Of a stretch of DNA of 64,000 bases, positions 1 through 8,711 are shown in pieces (position 1 is the stretch's first letter; each line of letters begins with the position of its first letter). The DNA is from Conyzicola nivalis (GTDB taxonomy: Bacteria; Actinomycetota; Actinomycetes; Actinomycetales; Microbacteriaceae). The position numbers and the translations under genes were made by a program. The DNA lies in contig NZ_BMGB01000001.1 of assembly GCF_014639655.1 (NCBI RefSeq), positions 2,329,082 through 2,393,081 on the forward strand. The letters run 5' to 3'. Below the pieces are notes generated by a model, which saw only the letters and a program-made list of their open reading frames with translations, was not told the origin of the DNA and did not search any database.

Positions 1-336
1 GACGACGATGATGCCGCCGAGGGCTACGGATGGCCCGCCCGACGCGGTGGCCGCGCTGATGGGGGCGAGGAAGGCGAACGACGACCCGAGGTAGCTCGGC
101 AGCCGGTTGGCGGTGATCAGCAGGAAGAGCAGGGTGCCGATGCCGGAGAACAGCAGCGTCGTCGCGGGCGGGAAGCCGGTGATGAGGGGCACGAGGAAGG
201 TGGCGCCGAACATCGCGACGACGTGCTGGCTGCCGAAGCCGATCGTGCGCAGCCAGGTGAGGCGCTCCTCGGGGGCGACGATCTCCGTCGCGCCGACGTT
301 CTTGCCGTCGCCGTGCAGTGTCCAGGGCAGGGCCAC
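1..336 (-). CDS. NCS2 family uracil/xanthine permease, N-terminal part (runs off window)
   Basis: The visible 112 codons encode the N-terminus of a nucleobase:cation symporter-2 permease, an integral membrane protein importing uracil, xanthine or a related base. The diagnostic stretch is QHVVAMFGATFLVPLITG, typical of UraA/PyrP-like proteins, followed by a second hydrophobic segment and the LPSYLGSSFAF region. The chosen start is GTG at 336, preceded by GGAGGAAAC, which is a good but closely spaced ribosome binding site. The remainder, including the substrate-determining helices, lies to the left of the window, so uracil versus purine specificity cannot be decided. Confidence 0.85.
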   Translation of the reverse strand, partial: MALPWTLHGDGKNVGATEIVAPEERLTWLRTIGFGSQHVVAMFGATFLVPLITGFPPATTLLFSGIGTLLFLLITANRLPSYLGSSFAFLAPISAATASGGPSVALGGIIVV

Positions 337-392
337 GTTTCCTCCGTAGGGGTGCGGCGCCCGAAATGGCGCTTATCGAGGATAACGGCTGG

Positions 393-1508
393 TCACAGTT
401 CCAGCGCGCCCAACAGGTTCGTCGCCACCGTCGCGTGCGCCGACTCCGGGTCGCTCGGGTGGAACAGCCCGGCGAGGGCGTCGCGATACAGGCGCGAGAG
501 CTCGGTGTCGGCGCCGTACGACGAGCCGCCCGATACCCGGATCGCCGTCTCCACCACCGACCGCGCCACGTCGACGGAGCGCGTCTTGGTGCCGACGAGC
601 AGGCGGAACCACGCCGTCCCGTGGTCGGCCAGTTCGTCGACGTCGCGGGCGAGCCCCTCGATCTGGGGCGCGAGCGAGTCGAGCGCGATCGCGGCGTCGG
701 CGAGCTGCCAACGGATGTCCGGGTCCTGCCCGTAGGCGAGTCCGGTTTTCATCGAGCGGCGCGAGGAGACGTTCTCGACCGCCAGCTCGAGGGCGCGGTC
801 GGCGATGCCGGCGTACACGCTCGAGATCAGCAGCAGGAAATCGGCGAACAGTCCGAAGATGTAGGGGTCGGCGACCGGGCCGACGGGCAGGATCCGGGTG
901 ATGCGTTCGGGAGCGACGCGCGCGCCGTCGAGCACGGTCGTGAAACTCTGCGTGGCGCGCATGCCCAGGGGGTTCCACTCCCCCGCAGCGTGATGGCCCG
1001 GCGTCTCGCGAGTGAGCACACCGTGCACGAGCGTCGGCCCCGAGTCATCCGAATCGTCGCGCCCGAAGACGGCCAGGCGCGTCCACGCCGGGGACAGCGA
1101 GGTGAAGATCTTCGTGCCCGTGAACAGGTACGACCCGTCGGGCTGCGGCTCGGCCTTCGTGCGCGAGTCGAACATCACCTGGTCGTTGCCCGCCTCGCTG
1201 TTGCCGAACGCGAAGAGCTCGCCCGCGGCGGCCTCGGCCGCGATCCAGTCGAGCGAGCCGTCGCCGCGCTCGTGCAGCACCCGGGCGATGCCGACCACAA
1301 CGAGGTGCATGTTGATGCCGAGCGCCGTCGCGGGCGCATGCGCCCCGAGCAGTCGCTGGTCGCGGGCGACCTCGAGCAGCGGGCGCGACCCGAGGTAGCC
1401 GGCGGCGCGCAGGTCGTCGAGGTCGTCGGAGAAGAAGGCGTTGTCGCGGTCGTAGCCTGCGGCGCGCGAGCGGATGCGGGCGAGCAGGTCTTCGTTGAGG
1501 GCGGTCAC
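393..1508 (-). CDS. Acyl-CoA dehydrogenase family protein
   Basis: This 371-residue protein has the acyl-CoA dehydrogenase layout: an all-helical N-terminus, a middle beta domain with TGTKIFTSLSPAW (about residues 129-141), and a C-terminal helical domain (SVYAGIADRALELAVENV onward). Such enzymes use FAD to oxidise acyl-CoA or related substrates; some members are instead flavin monooxygenases. I see no unambiguous catalytic Glu by eye, so substrate and reaction are open. The start is GTG 1508. It has no Shine-Dalgarno but has TAGTTT ending six bases upstream, so the transcript is probably leaderless. The ketopantoate reductase-like gene lies 41 bp upstream on the same strand. Confidence 0.75.
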   Translation of the reverse strand: MTALNEDLLARIRSRAAGYDRDNAFFSDDLDDLRAAGYLGSRPLLEVARDQRLLGAHAPATALGINMHLVVVGIARVLHERGDGSLDWIAAEAAAGELFAFGNSEAGNDQVMFDSRTKAEPQPDGSYLFTGTKIFTSLSPAWTRLAVFGRDDSDDSGPTLVHGVLTRETPGHHAAGEWNPLGMRATQSFTTVLDGARVAPERITRILPVGPVADPYIFGLFADFLLLISSVYAGIADRALELAVENVSSRRSMKTGLAYGQDPDIRWQLADAAIALDSLAPQIEGLARDVDELADHGTAWFRLLVGTKTRSVDVARSVVETAIRVSGGSSYGADTELSRLYRDALAGLFHPSDPESAHATVATNLLGALEL

Positions 1509-1549
1509 CCGTCCAAACTACGCCCAGCGGTGCCGCCGGGGCCGGGGTG

Positions 1550-2515
1550 CTACGCGGCGATCTCCTCGTCGAGCGGCTGGGGCTTGGCTCCGAGCGCGTC
1601 GATCAACCCGTGCACCATGCGCACGGTGGGCACGTCGATTCCGTGCCGCTCGGCCGCGGCCAGTACTGCGCCGGTCAGGTAGTTGTGCTCGAGCGGACGC
1701 CCCGCCCGGCGGTCGAGGTGCATCGACGTCGCGCTGTTGCGGGGCAGGCCGTCCATGCGCAGCAGGAACGTCTCGGCCGCGCCCGGCGCGAACCGCGCTC
1801 CCTCGGCAGCGGCGACGATTACACCCTCGGCGAGGAGCGCGCTCAGCAGCGGGCGCACGCTCGGGTCGGTCGTGACCTCCATCGTGCGGTCGGTGAGCGC
1901 GGTCACGGTGTTCAGGGCCGAGTTCATCACGAGCTTGGTCCACGACTCGGTCACGAAGTCCTCGACGAGGCGCACGGCGATGCGGTCGGCGTCGAAGAGC
2001 TCGGCGAACGCGGCGGCGGCGCGGTGCGAGGCGGCGTCGGTGCCCGCGGCGAGCGCGAGCGCACCGGGGTCGCGACAGACCACGAGGTCGCGCGTCACCT
2101 TTTCGGCGGCGATATAGACGATGCCGGGGATGACACGGTCTGCGCCCACCCACTCGCTGACGCGCTCGGCGTGGCCGATGCCGTTCTGCAGCACGACGAC
2201 GGTGGTGTGCGGACCGACGAGGGCGTCAAGCCAGGGGCCGACGGCAGCGGTGTCCTGCGCCTTGACGGTGACGACGACCCAGTCCACCGGGCCGAGGGCG
2301 GCGGGCGTGGTGGCGACGGCCGCATCCACCCGCCTGACGTCTCCCGCGACCTCGATGGTCATCGGTGCCGCGGTCCCGCGGCGGCAGAGAACGACCTCGG
2401 CGCGCTCGGCGAGAGCGTCGGCGACGACCGTGCCGATGGCGCCGACTCCGACGATGGCGACGGTGGGTCGGCGTGCGGCACCCGCGGTCGGAACGGCGCG
2501 GAGAAAGTCGGTCAT
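1550..2515 (-). CDS. 2-dehydropantoate 2-reductase (ApbA/PanE) family oxidoreductase
   Basis: The 321-residue protein begins with a Rossmann fold carrying VAIVGVGAIG (Gly23, Gly25, Gly28), the NADP-binding signature of ketopantoate reductases. The central DWVVVTVKAQDT and VVLQNGIGH segments and the later NSALNTVTAL segment are family hallmarks. PanE reduces 2-dehydropantoate to pantoate in pantothenate synthesis, but many paralogues act on other 2-oxo acids. With no pan genes nearby, the specific role is uncertain. The start ATG 2515 has CATCCT ending six bases upstream and no Shine-Dalgarno. It is divergent from an Lrp-type regulator 99 bp away, a plausible controller. Confidence 0.78.
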   Translation of the reverse strand: MTDFLRAVPTAGAARRPTVAIVGVGAIGTVVADALAERAEVVLCRRGTAAPMTIEVAGDVRRVDAAVATTPAALGPVDWVVVTVKAQDTAAVGPWLDALVGPHTTVVVLQNGIGHAERVSEWVGADRVIPGIVYIAAEKVTRDLVVCRDPGALALAAGTDAASHRAAAAFAELFDADRIAVRLVEDFVTESWTKLVMNSALNTVTALTDRTMEVTTDPSVRPLLSALLAEGVIVAAAEGARFAPGAAETFLLRMDGLPRNSATSMHLDRRAGRPLEHNYLTGAVLAAAERHGIDVPTVRMVHGLIDALGAKPQPLDEEIAA

Positions 2516-2614
2516 AGCTCAAGGATGTGGACGTTGAGCATGGTGCGCAACACGGCCTCACAGATTGCGCATCCTGCGCGATTCCAGCGTTGAGTCAGCC
2601 CGTTACACTGCACT

Positions 2615-3088
2615 ATGCCCAATCTCGATGCCACCGATGCGCGAATCATTCTCGCTCTCGATGCCGAGCCCGAGGCGACCACCCTGTCGCTCTCGCGCGC
2701 GCTCGGCATCGCCCGCAACACCGTGCACGCGCGCCTGCGCAAACTGGCCGACCGGCACCAGCTCGGATCGCCCAGCCAACGCGTGAGCCCCGCGTCGCTC
2801 GGCTACCCGCTCATCGCCTTCCTGCGCCTCTCGATCACGCAGAGCAACTCCGACGACACTGTGCGCCAGCTCACGGCGATACCCGAGATCCTCGAGGCGC
2901 TGGCCATCACGGGCGAGGGCGACCTGCAGGTGCGCATCGCCGCGCGCGACCCCGCGCACCTCTACCGCCTGACCACGGGCATCCTCGAGATCGAGGGGGT
3001 CACGCGGTCGAGCACGACGCTCGCGATGGCCGAGATCATCCCGAACCGCATGGGTCCGCTGCTCGAGCGTCACGCCCGCGCGAAGTAG
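2615..3088 (+). CDS. Lrp/AsnC family transcriptional regulator
   Basis: The 157-residue protein has an N-terminal winged helix (LDATDARIILALDAEPEATT; recognition region NTVHARLRKLAD) and a C-terminal RAM ligand-sensing domain, matching the usual Lrp/AsnC length of about 150 residues. Such proteins bind amino acids or related small molecules as octamers and regulate the adjacent divergent operon. Here that would be the reductase and acyl-CoA dehydrogenase-like genes to its left. The start ATG 2615 follows TACACT (2604-2609) after five bases and lacks a ribosome binding site, so a leaderless mRNA is likely. It converges on ltrA with an 11-bp gap. Confidence 0.88.
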   Translation: MPNLDATDARIILALDAEPEATTLSLSRALGIARNTVHARLRKLADRHQLGSPSQRVSPASLGYPLIAFLRLSITQSNSDDTVRQLTAIPEILEALAITGEGDLQVRIAARDPAHLYRLTTGILEIEGVTRSSTTLAMAEIIPNRMGPLLERHARAK

Positions 3089-3099
3089 CGGCCGCGGTT

Positions 3100-4269
3100 C
3101 TACCGCTTCGACTCGGCAACGAGGGTGAGGGCGAGCAACGCCACGAGCACCATCACCATGGCCACGACGGCCCCGGCGACGCCGAGCGCGGGGGCCGCGA
3201 ACGCCGCCGCGACGACGAGCGCGGCGGTCACCCCGATCGCGGCCGGGTTGATCACGACCCGGTCGACGATCGGCGCGTGCACGGCCCACAGCATCACGAG
3301 GAACACCGCGGTCGGGATCGCGATGGCGAGCGCTACAACCGTGTCGGCGGTCTCGGTATGGTGGCCAGCCGACTCGACCGCGACCTCCAGCCCGGCGCCC
3401 ACCGCCGCGAGCGCCGCGAAGATCAGGTAGTGGCCGTAGCCCCAGACGAACGAGAGGTCGCGGCGTCGCGCGAGCCCGTCGCCGGCGGGCTCGGAGAAGT
3501 AGAGCCACCAGAGCACGAACAGCAGCGCGAGTCCTGCGAGTGCGATCACGATGAGGTCGGCGCTCAGGCCGCCGCCCTCCAGCGCGTCCTGCACCCCGAC
3601 GGTCGCGGCGAGCACGCTCTCGCCCAGCACGATGATCGTGAACAGCCCGTAGCGCTCGGCGATGTGGTGCGGATGCCACGCGGTGTGGCCCGTGCGCTCG
3701 GCCCACAGCGGAACCGAGAGGTCGGCCGCGGCGATGATCACGAAGATCCACCAGGGTCCGCCGTCGGGGAGCGCCAGCCGCGCGAGCCACAGCGCCTGCA
3801 CGACGGTGATGGCCGCGGCGTAGCGGAACGCGGTGGCACGGCCCTCCGGATGCTGGACTCCCGCCCTCAGCCACAGTGCCACCAGTCCGACGCGCATCAC
3901 GAGGTAGCCGACCGTGACCGCGGTGAATCCGCCGTCGACGCCCGAGAACGCGGAGGGCACTCCGGCCGCCAGGATGAGCACCCCGGCCATCTGCACGAGC
4001 ACGAGCGCGCGATAGGGAACGTCGTCGGTGTCGTACGCCGACGCGAACCAGGTGAAGTTCATCCAGGCCCACCAGATGGCAAAGAACACCATGAGGTAGG
4101 GGCCGAGTGTCTCGAGGGCGTGTCCGTCGGCGATGCTGTGGGCGAGCTGCGCCGCCACCTGGGCGATCGCGGCGACGAAGACGAGGTCGAAGAGCAGCTC
4201 GAGCGGACTCGACGAGCGGTGCGCCTCGGCCGTGTCGCGGGCGGACATGCGGGTCAGGAGACGAGGCAT
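3100..4269 (-). CDS. ltrA: Low temperature requirement protein A (LtrA) family membrane protein
   Basis: The 389-residue polytopic protein has the LtrA signature near its N-terminus: SSPLELLFDLVFVAAIAQVA (residues 20-39), then about a dozen hydrophobic segments and internal motifs WWAWMNFTWFASAYDTDD and RYGLFTIIVLGESVLA. LtrA was named from Listeria mutants unable to grow in the cold; its biochemical activity is not established. The start ATG 4269 has TACAGT ending exactly six bases upstream and no Shine-Dalgarno. It stands alone between the convergent Lrp gene and kynU, from which it is separated by a GC-rich tandem repeat. Confidence 0.9.
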   Translation of the reverse strand: MPRLLTRMSARDTAEAHRSSSPLELLFDLVFVAAIAQVAAQLAHSIADGHALETLGPYLMVFFAIWWAWMNFTWFASAYDTDDVPYRALVLVQMAGVLILAAGVPSAFSGVDGGFTAVTVGYLVMRVGLVALWLRAGVQHPEGRATAFRYAAAITVVQALWLARLALPDGGPWWIFVIIAAADLSVPLWAERTGHTAWHPHHIAERYGLFTIIVLGESVLAATVGVQDALEGGGLSADLIVIALAGLALLFVLWWLYFSEPAGDGLARRRDLSFVWGYGHYLIFAALAAVGAGLEVAVESAGHHTETADTVVALAIAIPTAVFLVMLWAVHAPIVDRVVINPAAIGVTAALVVAAAFAAPALGVAGAVVAMVMVLVALLALTLVAESKR

Positions 4270-4312
4270 GCCACCACTGTAGGGGCTGGAGGAATGCCGG
4301 CCCGGTGGCGCG

Positions 4313-4366
4313 GCGGCGGCTCGGCCGCGGCGGCTCGGCCGCGGCGGCGGCTCGGCCGCGGCGGCT
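4313..4366. repeat. GC-rich short tandem repeat between ltrA and kynU
   Basis: Three imperfect copies of CTCGGCCGCGGCGG occur between 4320 and 4364, one with an extra CGG. The unit contains the palindrome CCGCGG, so the region can form alternative hairpins. It lies directly after the kynU stop codon and upstream of ltrA. It could help end kynU transcription, but there is no T-run and it may simply be a slippage-prone microsatellite. Confidence 0.7.
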
Positions 4367-4374
4367 CCGGCCCG

Positions 4375-5568
4375 TTACTCCTTGACCAGCTCGGCGATCG
4401 CCGTGACGCCCGCCGCCACCTCGGCGAAACTCGTTGACAACGGCGACAGGCCGAGCCGGATGCCGTTCGGACGACGGAAGTCGGGGATAACGCCGCGCTG
4501 CCAGAGTCGGGGCATGATCGCCTCGAACCCGTCGTGGTCGATCGTCACGTGGCTGCCGCGGCGCCGCTGGTCGCGCGGGCTGGCCAGAACCGCCGAGGGA
4601 AGCAGCTCGTCGACGATCGCCACCGCGTACTCGGTGAGCGCCACGGACTTCGCCCGGACCGCGTCGATGCCGACCTCCTCGATGAGGGCGATCATGTCGC
4701 GCATCGCGAGCATTCCGACGATCGGCGGCGTGCCGCTCGTGAACGCGCGGATCCCCTCGGCGGGCTCGTAACCCTGCCCCATTTCGAAGGGGGTCGCACT
4801 GCCCAGCCAGCCCTGGATCGGCTGGCGCATCCGCTGGTTCCGCGTCGCGACGTAGGCGAACGCGGGCGATCCCGGCCCGCCGTTCAGGTACTTGTAGGTG
4901 CAGCCGACCGCGAGGTCGACACCCCATCCGTCGAGTTCGGTGGGCACGACGCCGGCGGAGTGGCAGAGGTCCCAGAGGATGAGCGCGCCCGCCTCGTGCG
5001 CCAGCGCCGTGAGCGCGGGCACGTCGGCGAGGAAACCGGACCGGTACGACACCGCGCTCAGCACGACGACCGCGGTTGCCGGCGACAGAACCGCGGCGAG
5101 CGCCTCGGGCGTCGGTTCGCCCGAGGCGATCCAGCGCAGCGTGAGGCCGCGCTCGGCCGCGATGCCCTCGAGCACGTAGCGGTCGGTCGGGAAGTTGTCA
5201 CGGTCGATCACGAGCTCGGTTCGCCCCGGACGGGCGTCGACCGCCGCGCGCACGAGCTTGTAAAGCAGCACCGTGGTCGAGTCGCCGATCGTGGTCTGTC
5301 CGGCCGCGGCCCCGAGAGCGACCCGGCCGAGGTCGTCGCCGATCTGCTGGCCGAGTTCGAGCCAGCCGTCGTCCCATCCCCGGATCAGTCGGCCGCCCCA
5401 CTGCTCGGTCATAAACGTCGCGACGCGGTCGACGGATGCCGTAAGCGGGCGCCCGAGGGAGTTGCCGTCGAGGTAGGCGGTCACCGAGGCGTCGCTGACG
5501 AAGAGGTCGCGGTGGCGAGCGAGCGGGTCGGCGTCGTCGAGGGGGCCGGGGGCCAGGTCGGTCGTCAT
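4375..5568 (-). CDS. kynU: Kynureninase
   Basis: This 397-residue pyridoxal-phosphate enzyme cleaves kynurenine to anthranilate and alanine in tryptophan degradation. Family motifs visible are YLDGNSLG (32-39), the aspartate/histidine pair in ILWDLCHSAG (Asp200, His203), and the PLP lysine in CTYKYLNGGPGSPAF (Lys226). Length matches known kynureninases (about 400-420). No dioxygenase or formamidase gene is in the window, so the upstream pathway steps must be elsewhere. The start ATG 5568 is preceded by TAGCGT ending six bases upstream and no ribosome binding site, indicating a leaderless transcript. The neighbour to its right is the divergent terC gene. Confidence 0.95.
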   Translation of the reverse strand: MTTDLAPGPLDDADPLARHRDLFVSDASVTAYLDGNSLGRPLTASVDRVATFMTEQWGGRLIRGWDDGWLELGQQIGDDLGRVALGAAAGQTTIGDSTTVLLYKLVRAAVDARPGRTELVIDRDNFPTDRYVLEGIAAERGLTLRWIASGEPTPEALAAVLSPATAVVVLSAVSYRSGFLADVPALTALAHEAGALILWDLCHSAGVVPTELDGWGVDLAVGCTYKYLNGGPGSPAFAYVATRNQRMRQPIQGWLGSATPFEMGQGYEPAEGIRAFTSGTPPIVGMLAMRDMIALIEEVGIDAVRAKSVALTEYAVAIVDELLPSAVLASPRDQRRRGSHVTIDHDGFEAIMPRLWQRGVIPDFRRPNGIRLGLSPLSTSFAEVAAGVTAIAELVKE

Positions 5569-5665
5569 GGCTCGACGCTACTATCAAGCGTCCCCGCCTG
5601 CGGAACAGGGGCAACGGTGGCAGTTTCTCAGTTTCGACGCGCCGTGCCTCTATACAGTCACAAGC

Positions 5666-6559
5666 ATGGACTTCGCTCTCGAACTGACGCCCGACCTCCT
5701 CGTAGCTTTTCTCACACTCTTCGTTCTCGAGATCGTTCTCGGCATCGACAACGTGATCTTCATCTCGATCCTCGCGAGCAAGCTGCCCGTCGAGCAGCAG
5801 GCGAAGGCCCGGAACCTCGGGTTGTCGCTGGCCATGCTCATCCGCATCGGACTGCTGTTCTTCGCGTCGTGGATCATCTCGCTCACCAACGACCTGTTCG
5901 AACTGTTCGGCATGGGGTTCTCGGGCCGCGACCTCATCCTCATCGCCGGCGGACTCTTCCTCGTCTACAAGGCGGTTCACGAGATCCACGAGAAGCTCGA
6001 GGGCGGCGAATCCCACGGCAAGGAGAGCGGCAAGGCCGTCACCTTCGGCGCGATCATCGCCCAGATTCTGCTGCTCGACATCGTCTTCTCGTTCGACTCC
6101 GTGATCACGGCGGTCGGCATGGTCGACAACCTGCTCGTGATCATCGTCGCGGTCGTGCTCTCGTTCGGTGTCATGCTCTTCTCCTCCAAGTTCCTCTTCG
6201 CGTTCGTCAACAAGCACCCCACGGTGAAGATGCTCGCCCTCGCCTTCCTGGTGCTCATCGGGTTCACCCTCATCGCGGACGGCTTCGAGGTACACATCGA
6301 CAAAGCACTCATCTACGTTCCGATCGGTTTCGCGATCATCGTCGAGGCGCTCAACCTCACCTACAAGGCCCGCCAGGAGAAGCGCTCCGGCACCCACACC
6401 GATCCGGTCAAGCTGCGCCACGCGTACACGAAGGCCGACGACCACGACGCCGTCGCCGCTGCCACGTCGAACAGCGCCGACTCCGGATCGGTCGGACTCT
6501 CGCGCAAGCCGGTCTCGGGTAAGAACACCGGCGGCGAAGAGCCCTTCGGTCTCGGTTAG
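5666..6559 (+). CDS. TerC family integral membrane protein
   Basis: The 297-residue membrane protein carries the TerC hallmark EIVLGIDNVIFISILASKLP near its N-terminus and a second acidic motif LLDIVFSFDSVITAVGM. Conserved Asp/Asn/Ser residues in these helices are thought to bind metal. TerC proteins are linked to tellurite resistance and, in some bacteria, to manganese export to secreted enzymes. I count about seven to eight membrane segments and a hydrophilic C-terminal tail. An in-frame longer reading is possible, but ATG 5666 fits homologues and has TACAGT (5653-5658) seven bases upstream. The stop overlaps the convergent HNH gene by 4 bp. Confidence 0.92.
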   Translation: MDFALELTPDLLVAFLTLFVLEIVLGIDNVIFISILASKLPVEQQAKARNLGLSLAMLIRIGLLFFASWIISLTNDLFELFGMGFSGRDLILIAGGLFLVYKAVHEIHEKLEGGESHGKESGKAVTFGAIIAQILLLDIVFSFDSVITAVGMVDNLLVIIVAVVLSFGVMLFSSKFLFAFVNKHPTVKMLALAFLVLIGFTLIADGFEVHIDKALIYVPIGFAIIVEALNLTYKARQEKRSGTHTDPVKLRHAYTKADDHDAVAAATSNSADSGSVGLSRKPVSGKNTGGEEPFGLG

Positions 6560-8220
6560 CCGAGCTGGCGTCGAGCCGGGGGGCCGACGCAGGGGCCGCG
6601 CGGGGCCCGAGGCGGGAGCCGCGGGGGCCCACGCGGGGCCCGACGCTGGAGCCTTCGCTCGAGCGTCGCGCCCCAAAACGGAGTCGGCCCGATCGCGACG
6701 TCGGTCTCGGGCCAATCGCCGGGCGGCGGCGCACCGGCTCGGGTGGAGCCATCCGGCAGTTCAGAGGGCCGCGTTAGTTCAGAGGCCCGCGCCGTACCCG
6801 GCGGCGCACCGGACCGTGCGGCACCTTGCGTCGGCGCACCGACCGTGTTCGCCGGGTAGGTGACGTAGGTGCGGCCCGCCCGTGTGGTCCACTCGATGCG
6901 GCCGTCACCGGCATTGCGCAGCCGAACCCGCGTGTGATGCTTCCGGTTGTGGTGCGCCCGGCAGAGATGACTGAGGTCGCCCGCGCAGGTCGTTCCACCG
7001 CGGGCGAAGTCGACGGTGTGGTCGACGTCGCAGGTGACGGCGGGGCTGTTGCATCCCGGCGCTCGACAGACCTCGTCACGCACCCGCAGAACCAGTCGCA
7101 GGTCGGCCGGCACGGCGTACTTCGTCCGGTCGAAGTCGAGGATCGCGCTCGTCACCGGGTCGGTGAGCACGCGGGTGAAGCTCGGGGCATCCGCCGCGAG
7201 TTGGCGCGCCACCTCTGGATCGATCGGCCCGTATCCCTCGAGGTTGGCCGGCTGTTGCGACTTGCCGAGGAGCGTGAGCATCGGCACAGTCACGAGAACC
7301 TTGGGCCGGATGCCGTGCCCGGTGCCGGTGCCGGTAGCCGAGCCAGAGCCAGAGCCCGCGCTAGAGCCAGAGCCCGAGCCCGAGCCCGAGCCGGAGCCGG
7401 AACCACCCTCGGCAGCACAGGTATCGCCGTCGAGCAGCAGGTCTCCGAGTGCGTCGGCCCGCTTCTGGGCAAGCGTGCGGTCGTCGCCGGGAGCGTCTTG
7501 GGAGCGCCCGATCTCGGTCAGGCGCCCGTACGCGGCAACGCCGACCTCGGCACTGAGGTGCACCCCAAGGAACGCCATTCCGTCGGGCAGCGGGTCGAGC
7601 CACACCCGGCGCTCTTCGAGGCCTTTCTGCCTGCGGTCGGTGATCGACTCGGGATGCAGCACCTCGCGCTTCTTGCGGGCGACCCGCACGAATTTGGCGA
7701 CGGTGAGCGTCTTGGCGAACGGCAGCAGCTCGCGCTCGTAGTCGGCGGCCGCCTCGTCGGGCAGCGTCGCCGTCTGTTCGACGATCACCTGGGCGTGACG
7801 GTAGCTGATCTCGCCCTCACGAAGCGCTGCGTGCGTCTCGGTGAGCACGTTGACCAGCTGTTTGGACTCGTCGAACAGCCTGTCGGCCGTCGACTCGGGA
7901 ATGCGCAGCGCGCAGGCCAGCTCGAAGAGCAGTTCGCGCCGGCCGCGCACCGCGGGAGTCCAACCGTGCGGCTCACCGCCCGCGGCCACCGGACCCTCCG
8001 CCGCGACCATCGACTCGCTCCACACCCGCAACTGGTCGATCTGGGAGGCACGCAGCGCCATCGAGGCGCCGACGATGCGTTCGGCCGACTGGGCCGAAGA
8101 CACCAGCCCGTCGAACGTCGCGAGCATGGTGCGGGCGAGCGCGTCGCCCTCCACAAGCTCGTGTTCAGCGGCGTCAGCGCCGCCCGGCGGACTCTCGTTC
8201 GCTCCCGTTGGTTCGTTCAT
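6556..8220 (-). CDS. DUF222 domain-containing HNH endonuclease (13E12-type)
   Basis: The 554-residue protein combines an N-terminal DUF222 helical region with a C-terminal HNH nuclease motif: CRAPGCNSPAVTCDVDHTVD, then HLCRAHHNRKHH. The paired Cys and His residues fit a zinc-supported HNH fold. This large actinobacterial family has no established role; links to mobile DNA are suspected. Between the two domains lies a Ser-Gly repeat of about 30 residues encoded by hexanucleotide repeats. After the HNH domain a long Pro/Arg-rich tail looks unstructured. The start ATG 8220 was preferred over an upstream in-frame ATG at 8259 because the DUF222 part begins soon after it; this choice is uncertain. 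Confidence 0.85.
   Translation of the reverse strand: MNEPTGANESPPGGADAAEHELVEGDALARTMLATFDGLVSSAQSAERIVGASMALRASQIDQLRVWSESMVAAEGPVAAGGEPHGWTPAVRGRRELLFELACALRIPESTADRLFDESKQLVNVLTETHAALREGEISYRHAQVIVEQTATLPDEAAADYERELLPFAKTLTVAKFVRVARKKREVLHPESITDRRQKGLEERRVWLDPLPDGMAFLGVHLSAEVGVAAYGRLTEIGRSQDAPGDDRTLAQKRADALGDLLLDGDTCAAEGGSGSGSGSGSGSGSSAGSGSGSATGTGTGHGIRPKVLVTVPMLTLLGKSQQPANLEGYGPIDPEVARQLAADAPSFTRVLTDPVTSAILDFDRTKYAVPADLRLVLRVRDEVCRAPGCNSPAVTCDVDHTVDFARGGTTCAGDLSHLCRAHHNRKHHTRVRLRNAGDGRIEWTTRAGRTYVTYPANTVGAPTQGAARSGAPPGTARASELTRPSELPDGSTRAGAPPPGDWPETDVAIGPTPFWGATLERRLQRRAPRGPPRLPPRAPRGPCVGPPARRQLG
7318..7405. repeat. Hexanucleotide microsatellite encoding a Ser-Gly linker
   Basis: Within the HNH gene, units close to GAGCCC and GAGCCA (plus strand) are repeated about a dozen times and encode alternating Ser and Gly on the minus strand, ending in Ala/Thr-Gly pairs. 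All visible variants keep the six-base period, so copy changes would lengthen or shorten the linker by two residues without shifting frame. Confidence 0.85.
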
Positions 8221-8306
8221 GCCGACAGTGCAATTGTTACCACCGACATTCCCGTGCACCCCGCCGAAACCTGTGGAAAGTCGCGCGGTTGTGCATAACT
8301 GCCGGC

Positions 8307-8711
8307 CTACGACACCGACTTCACCGCCGCACCCGAGACAGCCGCACCCGAAACCGCCGCCTCCGAGTCGGCCGCACCCGAATCATCCGCCCCACGTCCC
8401 TTCAGCAGCTTCAGCCCCACGACGCTCCCGACGATCCCGACCAGGAACAGCACCCGCAGCACCGTCACCACCTCTGAACCGGTGGCCATTCCGTACGCGA
8501 CGGTGAGGGCGGCCCCCGTGCCCGCCCAGACCGCGTACGCGGTGCTGATCGGGATGTGCTTCGCGACGTACGCCAGCGTCCCCATGCTCGCCACGAGCGC
8601 GACGGCGAACACGACGCTCGGCACGACCTCGGTAAAACCCTCGCTGGCACCGAGCGCGGTCGCCCAGACCGCCTCGAGGCCCGCGCTGACGAACAGGATG
8701 ATCCACGGCAT
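8307..8711 (-). CDS. Small multidrug resistance (SMR) family protein, second subunit of a pair
   Basis: The 134-residue protein has four membrane helices and the SMR signature MPWIILFVSAGLEAVWATAL with the essential glutamate at residue 13, plus ISTAYAVWAGTGAALTV. SMR proteins exchange protons for cationic drugs, quaternary ammonium compounds or guanidinium. Its ATG shares one base with the stop of the upstream SMR gene (TAATG), so the two are probably translationally coupled and work as an antiparallel heterodimer, like EbrAB or YkkCD. An extra hydrophilic C-terminal tail of about 30 residues, made of SGAAV-like repeats, is absent from its partner and from typical SMR proteins. Confidence 0.92.
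   Translation of the reverse strand: MPWIILFVSAGLEAVWATALGASEGFTEVVPSVVFAVALVASMGTLAYVAKHIPISTAYAVWAGTGAALTVAYGMATGSEVVTVLRVLFLVGIVGSVVGLKLLKGRGADDSGAADSEAAVSGAAVSGAAVKSVS

Noticed and set aside
4313-4366. GC-rich repeat considered as a CRISPR array
   Set aside because: Units are short and adjacent without unique spacers, and no cas gene is present; the same applies to the repeat at 63581-63635.
2603-4927. A 774-codon open frame antisense or out of frame to the Lrp, ltrA and kynU genes
   Set aside because: Low-complexity Arg-rich composition; it crosses several well-supported genes in other frames.
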